64,000 nt of DNA from Apium graveolens. Lineage: Eukaryota; Streptophyta; Magnoliopsida; Apiales; Apiaceae. Both the position numbers and the translations under genes were made by a program. The notes beneath the pieces were generated by a model, which had not been told where the DNA came from, made no database searches, and saw only the letters and a program-made list of their open reading frames with translations. The stretch is taken from the NCBI RefSeq assembly GCF_009905375.1, contig NC_133650.1, forward strand, positions 289,342,423 through 289,406,422, in the 5' to 3' direction. Shown piece after piece: positions 44,039 through 56,898 of this stretch (its first letter is position 1; the number at the start of each line of letters is the position of its first letter).

Positions 44039-46596
44039 ATGAAATATATTCGTTCAGGAAGCTTTAAGAAACTCTTTCATATCAAGCAACGCAGAAGCTT
44101 TGATGAACAAGAATCGCAAAGAGTTTGTCTTGTCAGTGATCAAAAAAACAAGAATGGTGACTTGAATAAAAGTGTGTCCTTCTCAGAGCCTTTTCAATCT
44201 CCAAGGTGCACTTGGAAAAGCTTTTGCTTTGATGAAATCTTTGAAGCAACCAATGGTTTTGACTCAGGTACTTCTCAGTCTCTTTACAAGTATGCTTGCA
44301 TATTTTGTGTGTGTGTGTAAAAATTTGATTGTGTGAAATTGGTTTGCAGATAATTTGGTGGGAAAAGGAGGGTACGCAGAGGTATACAGGGGAGTGTTAG
44401 GAAATGGTGTTGCAATTGCTGTAAAAAGGCTAACAAAATCATCAAATGATGAGAGGAAAGAGAAGGAGTTTTTATCAGAGATTGGAACATTAGGTCATGT
44501 CAACCATCCAAATATATCTTCACTTCTTGGTTGCTGCACTGACAATGGACTTTATCTCATTTTTCACTTCAACCCCAAAGGCTCTGTTGATTCTCTTCTT
44601 CATGGTAACAAATATATGTGTTGTGTGTGTTGCTTGATCTAAATGACTTTCTCTTTTAATAAGTGAGTAGCAATGTAATAGTGCTGTGTATATTTTGCAG
44701 ATGAGAATTTGCCAACAGTGGATTGGAAATCAAGGTACAAGATTGCAGTTGGAACGGCTTTAGGCCTTCATTACTTGCACAAAGTATGTCCAAGACGAAT
44801 TATTCATCGAGATATCAAAACTTCCAACATTCTGGTCACTGCAGATTTTGAGCCACAGGTAGTTCTCCATGATTTTAGCAGCTTAAATATGGTAGGAGAA
44901 TATAAAACAGAATGCTGAACTCTCTTGATTAACATCACAGTGATGATTGTGATTCATATGTAATGTACAGATATCTGACTTTGGATTAGCTAAATGGCTG
45001 CCAACTCAGTGGACTCATCACTCTATAGCTCCCATTGAGGGGACATTTGGGTATGCAACATTAATTTCTTATAGCCATATAAATCTTTAGCAACTTATTT
45101 TCCTCTTCGCGCTTTAATTTAAACAAGTACTACAGATCCCAATGTATGCAGCATTATCCTTTTTTCCTCATAAATAGACTGTTTTTATTAGGTGCGAACT
45201 AGTAATGTGATTGTTAGATAATTTTTTAGGCATTTAGCTCCAGAGTATTTCACACATGGAGTTGTGGACGAAAAGACTGATGTTTTTGCTTTCGGAGTTT
45301 TTCTCTTAGAGATTATCTCCGGCAAGAAGCCAGTGGATGGCTCTCACCAAAGCTTGCATAGCTGGGTAATGCCTACAATTTCAAACTAGCTATTTGGGAT
45401 TTTCTCCTCTCTTAATGTGAACTCTACTGAATATGTAGGCTAAACCAATACTGAACCAAGGAGATAACGAGAAACTGGTAGATTCAAGGCTTAAAGATGC
45501 ATATGATATCAAGCAGTTGAACAGGCTAGCATTTGCAGCATCTCTATGCATTCGGGCTTCTTCCACGTGGCGCCCGACAATGAGTGAGGTAAATATCAAG
45601 TTTTGTACCTGCTGATGAATATTATACCTAACTTGATACCTGATTATTAGATGGATCTTAACTTGACTAATTTGACCTACACCCACACTTTGTTTTTGCA
45701 AATAACTCTTGTACTCTGTTCATCTGTACATTTTGTGAACTTTTAACTCCCAGGCAGGGGAGGAAGTAGAGGAACATACTAGATTTTAGTCCCGGCTAAT
45801 GTCCGAAAACCAGTAGAAAGTTTTGATTTTAACAAAGAAATCTATTAGTATATCATGAATATCTCGTTCAACTCTAACTAGACTCAGACTTAGAAGTTAA
45901 CAAATGTTCATTTATCCTGATCATGATGTTCATGAATGGACTAAAATGTGTTCATAGATATCAATTATCATCGGTAATTCACATCTTCATTCTTCACGGG
46001 TCGTGAAAACAACTAAGCATTTGTAGTTTAATATGCATTATTATTACAATCAAACAAATTGCAGTACAGTAGAAATCAAACACAATAAGTGTAGTTGTTT
46101 GCTTGTGAACTGTGATGCGACTTTAAACATTTGTTAACAGTCGACGACAAAATATACAAGGATTTGATTTGTTTAATGTTTGGCATGCATGCCAATTCTC
46201 TCTCACGGGTTAGTTCAACCATCACACGCTTAGTTTCACTTTCACGACTACGTGTGTATACAGAATGCACAGACTAGTATCTCTGTTAAAATTATATTTT
46301 TCGTCCTCGACAAGTTTTGCATAAAGGCATATCAAGAATCTTAGAATAGAGATTGCACAAGTAAATATATGTAGTTGTTTTGTCTGCATATATTTATAAC
46401 AAAAATTGTGGTGCAACTGAATTGACAGGTATTGAAAGTAATGTTAATGGAAGGAGAGATTGATAAAGAAAGGTGGAAAATGCCATTTGAAGAGGAAGAG
46501 GAAGACGAGTTTTGGGGTTTTGAAGATCTTGAATACGAATGTGATGATGGCTCTTTCTCAACAACCCTTCAGGATCACTTAACTTTTACTCCGTAA
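44039..46596 (+). CDS. Receptor-like cytoplasmic kinase, RLCK-VI/RBK type (7 exons)
   Basis: The exons are 44039-44267, 44350-44604, 44701-44858, 44971-45050, 45230-45365, 45439-45588 and 46429-46596 and give 391 residues. All introns have GT/AG ends and keep the frame. Kinase motifs run in order: glycine loop [16 protein letters not shown] lysine, [10 protein letters not shown] catalytic loop (RD type), [30 protein letters not shown] and RPTMSEVLKVM. All catalytic residues are present, so the protein is probably active. There is no signal peptide or membrane helix, so it is cytosolic. The sequence before the kinase ([18 protein letters not shown]) and the domain match receptor-like cytosolic kinases that bind ROP GTPases. 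The APE motif is preceded by GHL rather than the common GYL. The C-terminus is acidic ([17 protein letters not shown]). Intron 6 is 840 bp. Confidence 0.92.
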
Positions 46597-47429
46597 ATTT
46601 TAGAGTTTATTATAGATTAGCCCTCGAAATCTCATGATATTAGCACATAAACTAACATACCTTCGTGCCATTGTAGTATGTCAGATATACGCAGTAGCCA
46701 TGTTTCCTTGCGTATTAGCCCTTCTTCCGTTTAAATCGGACAAAAAATTTCTATCGACATATCCGATAAGGGGTAAAAAATAATCTCGCTCTTTTTACTG
46801 TTACTTTTACAAATGAACGTATTTACCCATTAAGTATGGTTGTTTGTTTATATTAAAATATTAAAAATATTTGATATGTTCAATGCTTGATTATTGTATA
46901 TTTTGATACGGGATCATATCAAATATGATTCATTTTGGTCTACTGAAATTAAAGTCGATGATTTTTGGATTAAGATAGGATTACACCATATTCAAACTTA
47001 ATACGATTTTATTATTTTAAAAAGTTGATAGTTTCAGATCGAAAAAATACGGTACGAACTAATTTTACATTAATTTATATTATATTAAGATAAAAATTAT
47101 TTAGGCTAAAATTTAGCCCACTAACTTTTTAGTTTAGACTTGCAGCGAATTTCATTTTTCAAGTGGTTTTAATAATTTTAATTCGGTTTTGGTTAGTATT
47201 CTGTCATCAACGGATCAAATATTTTGACTAATTTTGGTTAGATTTTTTGATGCAATCTCCATATCCTAGTCAAAACTCTCATTTTGACATGATCATATGC
47301 ATTCCCAGTAGCGTGATCATTCAGTCCTCGGCGTGATCATATTTTTGCTCTTTTCGCATATTACTACACCCCGATATGCACCGACAATCCTCTTGAATCA
47401 GTTTCTTCTATTTTGAATGAACTCGACAT
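46597..47429. other. Downstream flank of the kinase gene, AT-rich
   Basis: It probably includes the kinase 3' UTR. I see no gene or clear repeat. Confidence 0.45.
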
Positions 47430-48494
47430 CAAATACTGAAGCAACACGGAAGCGTAGGAAAAGCAAGTAATAATCCTCACAAGGATTCTTACACGGAAAA
47501 TTCTTTTAATATCTTAAATAGACAAGGCAAAACTTGCATCCATAAGAGCATCTTCAATAGAGGTTGCCAAGGGGTTGCCAAATCTTATGTGGCATGGCAC
47601 CCTTGGTTGTCAACCTATTGGAGTTGTATGGTTGCCAAGAGGTTGCCTACCAAGGTTGTCAAAACCTTGGCAACTTCCTAAAATGGTTAAAATACATATA
47701 CAAATGTAAAAAGTTTATATCAATAATGCTTTTTTTAGTTTATGAATCATTTACAATTTAATTTAAGGGACCACATAGGCAACAATTAAAGATTGCCAAC
47801 TATTGGAGTAGAATATTGCCAAGTTGATATAAAATTGAGTGAGACTAAAATATTAATATATATGATGATTTGGCATAGTCGGCAACTACCTTGACAACCC
47901 CTTATTGGAGATGCTCTAAGAGTTTCTTGAATCCACAAGAAAGATAAGAGAAAACTGTTAAGATTTTAATTTCAAATAAAGGTTTTTTAATTCGTTACAT
48001 CGTGATGTTTATATAGGGATGTATAGCCCTAAAAATTAAAAAAAAATCCTAATTTAAAACAATAATAATTAGAAGCAGTGTGATCATGCAGTATTTAGCA
48101 TTATCATACACAATCTCCTCATCTTCCATAAAAGTTACTAGTCAATAATCCTACTTTGGCATGATCGTGCAATCCAACCTCTCGAATATCTTTCTTGGTA
48201 ATTTGTTCTCCCATAATGAATCAGGAAACGAACATGACAGTAAAAAGCTTGTTTTGATGCAAACTGGTGTATCACAGAAGTGTAGGAAAATCAAACGATA
48301 ATATTCGCAGGGAGTCTTACATGATAAATCCTTTAATACCTTGAATCCACAAGGATTTCTTGACACGCAAAAAAGATAAGAAAAAACACTTAAGATTTTA
48401 ATTTCAATAAAATATTATAATTTGTTACATCGTTATGTTGTTAAATAATGATATAAAATCCTAAATAAAATAAAAACAAATCCTAATTAAAAAC
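47430..48494. repeat. Two diverged head-to-tail copies of a roughly 250-bp repeat, the first split by a MITE
   Basis: Copy 1 (47430-47545 plus 47920-48067) and copy 2 (48254-48494) share, in order, GTAGGAAAA, CTTACA, TTGAATCCACAAG, GATAAGA, TTAAGATTTTAATTTCAA, TTACATCGT and AAATCCTAA. The source element is not recognised. Confidence 0.65.
47546..47916. mobile_element. Tourist-like MITE with GAGCATC ends, 371 bp
   Basis: The ends GAGCATCTTCAATAGAGG and (minus strand at the right) GAGCATCTCCAATAAGGG are inverted and flanked by TAA on both sides (47543-47545 and 47917-47919), a 3-bp duplication of PIF/Harbinger type. Subterminal TTGCCAA repeats occur many times. Confidence 0.85.
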
Positions 48495-48499
48495 AAATA

Positions 48500-50800
48500 T
48501 GTAAGGTCCCGTAAGAGGGCTATTTTAAGCTAGAAGGGGGATTGTATAGCTTAATTACCAATTTAAAAATTGTTGTGGCGTTTTAAAAATATTTTATCCC
48601 TTTTTAAAACTTTACCGATTGGTTAAATAAAGTGCAAGGAGAGAAAATACCACACGGTGATTTTATCCTGGTTCGCGATGGTGTAACCTCTAATAGATTC
48701 GTTCACCCCTACTCCAGTCCCCGAACTCCTCTCCCGGACTCGGGATTTTTCCTTATAATAAACTCGCTCCTTTAGTAGGCAGAGAAGCCTTTACACCCTT
48801 TACAAGTATTTGTCTTGGTGCGTAACACAAGGGTCACCACCTCAAAATAAATGTATTACCTACACAACTTATCTTAGACAATAACACCCCGCTATTTCTT
48901 CAAAGTTGTTGTAGAGCCTTTGTGTGGACTTGGCTTCCTTAGCTTTTGTCGGTCTTGGATCTTAGTGATCCGGTCTTGTGTCTCTCCTCTTCTTCACGGT
49001 GCGAAGACTACTAACTCCCCGTTAGTACGTCTAGGACTTGGGTCTTAGAACGAGAATCACCTCACGTCACTTCACCTCACTACAAAACTAATAAGACAAT
49101 TCACGAAACAAAGCAAGTAGAGAAAGGTTTGTTTTGAACCAGTATGTTACTGTACTAGCCCACAAGTAGTATAATATCCAAATAAGAATATTAACACTAA
49201 TTAGTTATACTTGACTTAAAATAATACAAGATGGTAAGTATATTTATAATTAATCCTTTATATATTTAATAAAGTTGTGGAGTAATATGAGAAGTCTTTT
49301 TATATTAAGCACTTATGGCTTATGACTTCTTTAGTATTCTTCTTCTTTCGATTAAGTATTAATAGATCAAAGAATACTTTAATTACAACCTCGGAGTTGT
49401 AATTTACCTTTAAGTATATCAACTTAAGATTTTAGGGTATACTTGTATATTGACGATTATAAAGTCAAAGAATACTCTTTTAACTTCAAGCACGTTTATA
49501 AGATTTATGAGTCTTATCCAAGATCCAATTAAATAAGTGCAAGTAATTGGCTTAAGATTGTACTTTCGAAGTTTGGACGAATAATTACGAGTATTTTATA
49601 GATATCGTAGTATAACCCCACGGAACACTGAAAGATGTTAGAAGGGGCTTATACGATATGACTCGTAATTGTTTATATACACGATATGTGTTAGCCAAGA
49701 TCCAATTAAATAGCGTGAAAGTATTTGGCTAACTCGTGGATTTGATTCGTCCTTAATTTTAACGGATGATTACGAAGTGTTTAGAGATCGAGTTATAATC
49801 CCCCAAAACACTAAAGATGTTTAAAGGGATTAAAACTATGCTTTGTAATAATTTATGTGCACGAAATATGTTAGCTAAGATCCAATTAAATAAAGTGCAA
49901 GTAATTGGCTAACTCGTGAACTTAATCCGTTTTGATATTTGACAAATTACGAAGTGTTTATAGATCGAGTTATAATCCCCCGGAACACTAGAGATGTTAG
50001 AAGGGATTAAAACTTTACTTCGTAATATTTTATATGCACGAATAATGTTAGCCAAGATCCAATAATAAAAATAATTGGTTAACTCGTGAATTTGGGTCAA
50101 ATATAATCTCCCCTTTGGAGATAAAGTACTTTTGTTTATAGATCTTCTTTTTGAGATTATTTATGTGAAGACCAAGTACTTATTCGAATTCCGAGTTCGA
50201 ATCTTAGTTCTCTAGAGAACTTTGTTTATAAGAGATCTTGTATTAGAGTTTAAGATGAAGTAGAGAAATTAAGTACAAAGCTCAAATAAAAAGAACTAAA
50301 ATAAGAAGCTAAAAGTTACCACTTTTGAAGAACGGTCGGAAAAGTTCGCCGGAAAAATTCGCCGGAGGTTCAACCGGATTTTGGCACTTTGGTCGAACTT
50401 GGGCAGCCCTTCGGGAGGTCGTAAAGTGGTAGTGGATGAGCTCACTTGGTGGGATAAAGCTTGGTTGGGTGAAGCTAAGCTTGGGTTTCAAAAACCTTAT
50501 ATATATGTAAGTATATAGAAGAGAGAGAAGGTTTTTGAGAAGAAGTGTGTGTATAGAATTTGAAAGAGATGAAGAGAAGCACTTCTTGAAAAAATCCCAG
50601 CAACTTTGTGGCTCTTTAGCTTAAAGAAAATGGGTTGAGGTGGGGGCTTATTTATAGGAGAAGTTGGGTGGATTAAATGGTGGAGATTTGAGAAAAATGG
50701 ATGGCAGACTATATTTCTGTGTATGTTTATAGCCATCTGAATGATAACAAAGAAAGAAGAAGAGTAGAAGAGTGAATCAGAGGAGTATTATTTTTGAAAA
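48500..50800 (-). mobile_element. Candidate degraded copia-type LTR (limits uncertain)
   Basis: The left edge TGTAAGGTCCCGTAAGAGGG resembles the inverted end of a plant copia LTR, but no PBS follows and no second LTR is seen. On the minus strand a TATA box CCTATAAATAAG lies at about 50660. The region from 48500 to 49130 is GC-richer than its surroundings and non-coding. The right limit cannot be placed. Confidence 0.35.
49480..50100. repeat. Tandem array of about 178-bp units, 3.5 copies
   Basis: The marker AGATCCAATTAAATA recurs at 49521, 49698, 49878 and (shortened) 50055, giving periods of 177-180 bp. Each unit also carries TTGGCTAACTCGTG, ATTACGAAGTGTTT, CGAGTTATAATCCCC and AACACT-AGATGTT segments. 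Confidence 0.9.
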
Positions 50801-50911
50801 GCAAACTCGTAAGACAAACGAAAGTGAAAGAAAAATAGCAGGCCCGTATTTTTTTAAAATAGGATTAGAAAGGTAGTATTTGAGGGAATTTCTCTTCATT
50901 TGTTTCACCTC

Positions 50912-51813
50912 GTGAGACTTAAAAAAATATTTTTTTAATGTAATATTTTTGATAAATATAATATACTTTTATAAAAACTTATGTTTAAATAATGTGAAAA
51001 CTAGGTCCTCAGGAGTTTAAGATATTTTAAGAATAAAATTTTAATGACAAATCTGTAAATAAAAAACACACCCCTATATTCATAAAAATATCATTATACT
51101 ACACTTATTTTTTTTTTAATCTCAGGCAAATCTCTTGAGTTCATCCCCTCAGGCCCAACAATCCCCTTAAATAATTATGTTATCCAAAGCAAAAAATTAT
51201 TTTAAGTATAAATTTTGTTTAGTTCGTGTTTTATTCGATTCGGATAATATATTTTTCGGATTTGATCGATTTCAAGTTATACTCAGATCTAGTATTTCAG
51301 ATCATTTTTTGTTAAATTTTCGGATTGATTTAAATTCGATTTTCAATAAAAACGGATTATATGATTGAAATCTCATATCGGTTCTCAGTTTCATGAATTT
51401 TGGTATGGTCCTTGAAAATTTCTTCGAACTTGCCCTGTGTAGGCAAACGACAGATCCATGGGTCCAGAGTAGACCCGGCAATTTGGGAATGGGTCCGCAG
51501 AACTGAACCGAAATTTATGAAACCGAGATTTAATTCGAGATCTGAATTATACAATCCGATAAATATTCGAAAATCAATTTAAACTGATCCAAAATTTATT
51601 TGAATCGAAAATGATCCGAAATACTAGATCCGATTATATTTTGAAACCAATCAAAACCGAATAATATAATATTTGAACCGAATATGACCCGAGTTAAGCA
51701 AAATTTATACTTAAATCAGTTTTACGTTTATGATAACATAATTTTTTATAAAAGCACATTATATTATATTAAAAATACTATATTTAATCAAAAAATATTT
51801 TTTTAAGTCTCAC
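50912..51813. repeat. 902-bp fold-back (long inverted repeat) element
   Basis: The left arm opens GTGAGACTTAAAAAAATATT and the right end is its inverse. Matching continues inward through TTAAGTATAAATTTTG, GATCTAGTATTTC and GGATCATTTT to near the centre at about 51400. The arms are therefore about 400 nt each, imperfect, and the whole could fold into one hairpin. No target duplication is clear. The left arm has a foreign insertion. Confidence 0.8.
50994..51166. mobile_element. 173-bp insertion in the left arm of the fold-back element
   Basis: This stretch has no partner in the other arm. It is flanked by TTAAATAAT at 50985-50993 and 51167-51175, a 9-bp direct repeat as expected for a Mutator-type insertion. 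The ends show only weak inverted similarity (CTCAGG near both). Confidence 0.5.
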
Positions 51814-52619
51814 AAATTAAAAAAAACGAATAATTTATTATCTGAATTTAATTCGAATCGAATTTTTTCCCATCTTAATTCGAATTTCATCCGATTTCAA
51901 CCCGAATTAGACTCCGATTTTAACCCAAATTAGACCCGAACCTAATCAAATTTATAAAAATATCATAATCCGAAAGTGAAACGGATCCGAAATTGATCAT
52001 ATCATTTAGCTAGTTTGCAATTTGTATTTATAGTTGCTGCAGATCATTTAGCTAGAGAAGGTGTATCTTGCAAACCAGATTATAGTTCGAAACCTCTCTA
52101 CCGCTATTTTCTTTTTACTTGCTCCTTTTTCATCTTAGTTACTATTTTTTGTGTTCTTAACTTCTTCTAGTCACTCCTTTTTTTCTTAACATCTTCTTGA
52201 TTTTTTATCTCTGGTAATTTGCAAATTTATTCCACTTCCATTCTGGTCAAATCATCCTACAGAGGTGAAATTTTCCAAAATTTAACCATTCTAAAGTCTT
52301 GCAAGTATTTGTGCACTAATAATTACATAATGTTAATGTGATTAGATTTCCTAAATTAATGTTAAATCACAAAAATGAAAAATATGAAATAGAGAGGAGA
52401 TAGTGTAATATTTTTAACGAAACTCGAATGTGGTCAAAATTATTTGCACTAAACTATAAATTTGAAATTATTTGCACTAAACTATAAATTTTGATAAAAT
52501 TTAATGAAGTTTTGACATGGGAGCAGAGTTCATACATTGTAAAAAAAATTGGAGCCTCCTAAATATAATTTATGCGTCCCTGGGGCAGACTAATTCTAAC
52601 ATGACGCATGACATGCTGC
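51814..52619. other. AT-rich intergenic DNA
   Basis: The first 180 bp repeat CGAATTNGAYYCGAAT-like motifs similar to the fold-back interior. At about 52035 a short frame reads AADHLAREGVSC, resembling an RNase H tail, but it is too short to call. Confidence 0.35.
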
Positions 52620-53580
52620 GTTTTGTAAAATATGAAGGGCAACAATTCTCAGTTCTTCTTTTGGCTTGATCCCTGAGTTAATGGCACTTCTTTAATGCCC
52701 AGATTTGATGAGACTGCTCTTTCTGCAGCTGGGTCTAGCATGCATCAGCCACAAAGTGGAAGTCTTTACGCGAAATGGTTCTTTTTACCTTCCCACATCA
52801 AACTTCGCTCAAATTAGGGAGCTGCGTGAGTAGGTGGCACAAGTCCCTATTGGTAGTCACGATAAAACAACCTGGGATGCCCAGTCTGGTAGTGTTTCTT
52901 TCTCTACTATTTGGTATATTATAAGACCCATTGCAGCCCCTCCAGATTGCGTCAAGGCTATTTGGCACAACTTGGCTATACCGAAGTTTTCTTTCACCCT
53001 TTGGTTGGCTTTTAAAAAATGTTTACTTACAAAAGAACGATAAATCGTTTTGGTATGGAACCGAACTTGTAGCTGTGCAACAATGCTGTTGAATCTAATG
53101 TTCATTCGTTTAGTACATGTCCGTATACAATGGAGATCATGCATGAACCTTATTTTAATCTCTCAGGGGAATAGGGCAAGTTATTTAAAAGGCAGTTCTG
53201 CATTGGCACAATCTTGAGCATGAAAGAAAAACTTTCTTTTCTATATTTTGCCGTTGGGGTGTACTTGTTGTGGCAGGAGGGGAATAGCAGATTGCATAAC
53301 ACTGGTGATAGAACAGCGGGTCAAGTGAAAGCTACTGTGAAGCGTATGATCAGGGAGAAGGTGACGTCGATACCTCAATTTCAAAATGCTGCCGCCAAGG
53401 ATAGAACTTTAGTTACTGCGTTGTAATAGACCATTAGAGGTTAATTAGTAGTAATCTTCAGTAGTTTTAGTGCATTGACGACTGTACTTGGGATGTTTTT
53501 GTCATAGTTTCAGCAAGGCATGCCCCCCTCCCTATAATTGTAATTAAGCTTTTTTATTTATACATTCAGCAAAAAAATGA
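52620..53580 (+). pseudogene. LINE ORF2 3' end (zinc-binding RT-associated domain) and 3' UTR
   Basis: Plus-strand pieces encode a zf-RVT-like domain (TTWDAQSGSVSFSTIWYIIR, IWHNLAIPKFSFTLWLAFKK, LLTKER) and the conserved LINE C-terminus (LSFLYFAVGVYLLWQEGNSR, GQVKATVKRMIREKV, AAAKDRTLVTAL) ending at 53426. The Cys pattern is damaged and there are stops and shifts around 53040 and 53210. The 3' UTR ends with an A-run near 53572. Confidence 0.85.
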
Positions 53581-55586
53581 AGCTTGACGTGAATCGGTGA
53601 ATGATAATTGAAACACTCGGGCGAAATATATAGAATGATATTCATGCATTCCAGCCTCTATTAATGCATATTTTTTTATATTATTTTTGTTTGAAACAAT
53701 TTCAGGTGCTATTTTAATCATCAGTAAGCTGAGGTTCATTGCAAAGTTAACTCTGTTTTTTGAGTTTTCCTCTCAGGTACCGGGAGACGCATAAATTTTA
53801 GTTCCATAGTCAACAACCAAAGATAATGAGATCATTAGCAAAGTGGCGCAGACCAAAGCCAAGGCAAATAGAAAGCCGTTAGACCAAAGCTGAGGGGGAG
53901 TTGTCGCGGGAAACAACCCCCTCCGGTTCTGTTTTGCAGGGTCCCCTATCTAGCAGGCTAACCTCATTCTGGCTGTCACGTGGACTGGGCTCTAGCATAC
54001 GTGAGAAAGGAGAAGACCCGGGAAGAAACAGAGTTATCAGTATATATTACTGATAATCTTCTCAAACCACCAATCTCCCCTACACGACACGACACGACGA
54101 CACGACACGAGGATATATATTCTTCCCTTTGTGGATTTTAACATGAATTGATGTGAATATATTTGTAAATTGTAATAGAAGTGGGACTTAGTTCTCTACT
54201 TCAAAATGTGATGTGCCATACTAAAAAAACAGTGATTTATCTTAAAAGTCAGCAAAAAAAATCATATGCTTCAACATTCAGTGGCTTCTATAATACGAAG
54301 AGTTGAAATTTGCCCCCATAGTAGTAAGATTAGTCAAAAATTTAGGCTTATTTAGGGAGGGTACACTTATATAGATTTATGTTTGTTTCTGTGCAATAAT
54401 TCACAAGCTTTCGAGAGAAATCTAAGCCAGTGGCCATAAACAACATATTCTTGAAGTGCAGATGATAGCAATGGCAACATGTAATGTTTGGTTCAAAGCA
54501 AGAAATGGAAGGACCAAGTAGGAGAAAAGAAACAAACAGTAGGCAACAGTGAATAAATGGACATTGTACACTTGCCATATTTTTTAACAGTCATGAAACA
54601 AACATTCAAATTACAGGGAGCCATCCATTTATATAAATACCTACAACTACAAGGCCCTACATTTGGATACATGCTTCATAATCAAGATAAGAAAAGCATC
54701 TTTCAATCCTTTAACTAATAACTAGCATCATGACTAATCATGTAATCAGATCACAATAACATTAACCATTTACCAATAACATTGTCTTTTTGGTGTATAA
54801 CATTTGATCTTGCATGCATGCATTCGTACAGTTTTACGCTGATCTGATTATTTTTACTTTCGATCTTAGCAGAAAATTCGATATCTGTGAAGGACAATTT
54901 CAGAAATTTAAACACCAAGTAACTGGGAATAGCATCATAGTTAAACTCTGTAGTTTCTCTATGAACATGCTAACTGGAGACTGGATGAATGGATAAATGA
55001 GCACCTTATTTTCAAGAATCACAATTATTGTTGTTAGGAGACAAGTAAAGAATGATAATCTCCAAGAAATAATGGCATGGAATATGTAGAAAGCACTGGA
55101 CAGGAAGAAGTGGCACAGCCACCTACAATAAACTACTTAGATTAGTATGAATCATTCTATATAAACATTACATGATCACATCTCTCTTTTTCTTTTGTGC
55201 TAATAATGCATTAATATATTATCCTCTCCTTTTCTTCATTTCAATTATTTTTGTTTTTCTGAACTGATTTTCGTTTATAAAATAGAAGGTATTAGTTGTG
55301 TGTTCAACGTAACAGGTTAGCTAATTCATGAATTTGGGAAACATTGACATGGGGGTGGGGCCCATGGAATTAGAGTGACCCTCAGATGGCAGATATGTAT
55401 ATGGAACCTTTCGAGTTTCGAATTAGTGGAGAAGTAATTTCCCAAACATGCCACTAACTTTAAAGACCTGAAAAGGGTCGGAGATCATGATGTGTTGGAC
55501 CGGTATTAACACTTCTATTTTCTCGTATCTAAAATTTAAGATAAGATTATATACTTATAAAAAATTAGTCAATACATAAAATGAAA
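53581..55586. other. Intergenic DNA with two short hairpins and an ACACG microsatellite
   Basis: Bases 53892-53924 form a GC-rich hairpin (GAGGGGGAGTTGT with ACAACCCCCTC). Bases 54034-54056 form a 9-bp-arm hairpin (TTATCAGTA/TACTGATAA). CACGACACGACACGACGACA lies near 54090. A TATA-like TTATATAAATACC occurs near 54632 without a recognisable gene after it. ORFs here are short and unsupported. Confidence 0.4.
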
Positions 55587-56860
55587 CTAGCATAAAAGCC
55601 CGTGCGAGACACGGACCATTATATATAACAAAATAATTTCTCGAATATGATTATATATATTAAAATAATTTTATAATTAAAAAATGGGGAAATATTTTTT
55701 TTGCTTCATCTTATATTGTATATTAATTTTATAACATCACATATCCTTGTCATGAATAAAACATAAATTGGTTATATTTTATTTCATAAAATTTGAATAA
55801 ATATCAATACCACAAAAGATATACAATAAATTTAAATTTGGTAAAAAATTATTTTAGATTCAAATCACTTTAAATCAGCTTTATTAAATTAAGTAATTGA
55901 GTACGTATAAATTGTTACTTAAGTATAATAGTTATGTTTGACATGTGTGCACGTAAACTCATGTGATTTTAATATAATTATAGTATATTTATAAAAAATA
56001 AACTTTGACCGCGTAGAGACATATTACAAAATTTCATAATTTCATACAATACCCGACCTAAACCACCCTAACCCAATCCAAAAAATTCAAACTAAACTTT
56101 AATTTAGTTAAAAATGAATAAAATTGAATTAATAAGTTTGGTTAGGATTTTGTATGTAACTCGCCCATTCCAACGCGACCCGCTCCTCTACATGTAATAA
56201 TATGATTTGAGTTGAATCATTCTATTCAACCTTCCATAACACGACTAACATTTAACAACATTGTGGTAGATGAATGTAATTTTTTTACTTGAAAACTGCA
56301 TCTAAATGCAACCGTACATAGCCAAACTTGTATTTAGTTAAATTGGCATATACGAACTTACTTTAACTAATATTATATACAATTTTGACAATATTCATGT
56401 TAAAACTTGATCAAAAGGACTCTTTATAAGTATAATATGTATCATAGTAAAAACTTTTATTTAAAAAGATTCACCAAACCTGTTTTATTTTATCTTAACA
56501 TTGTTGTACACATACATAATAATTTTTTATATTATGAACGACCCAAACGAACTCAAATTCTAACGGACCCAACATAATAGAATTTAATCTAAGCTTTAAT
56601 TGTATTAAAATCGAATTAAATGGGTTGACTTAGGGCTTTATAATATTTAATCAGTCCAACTCGACACGCGAGCACCCCTAATAGTATTCTTAGAGTTAGC
56701 TCACTTTGTTTAACTACGTAAAAGACATCGGTTTGTTCCCCTGAGGTAATATTTATATGCATCTTTAATGACCGCTTGAAAATTATTAATATTTTCAAAA
56801 TTTACCACATGACCCTCATTTATTTCTCATAACATCGGATCTGGATGAACTCAAGTACAC

Positions 56861-56898
<38 letters not shown>

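Noticed and set aside
52010..52110. Possible RNase H tail (AADHLAREG)
   Set aside because: About 12 residues with no neighbouring domain in frame.
54348..54578. 76-codon minus-strand ORF with a hydrophobic Cys-rich start
   Set aside because: It looks like a signal peptide, but there is no promoter, homologue or coding bias to support it.
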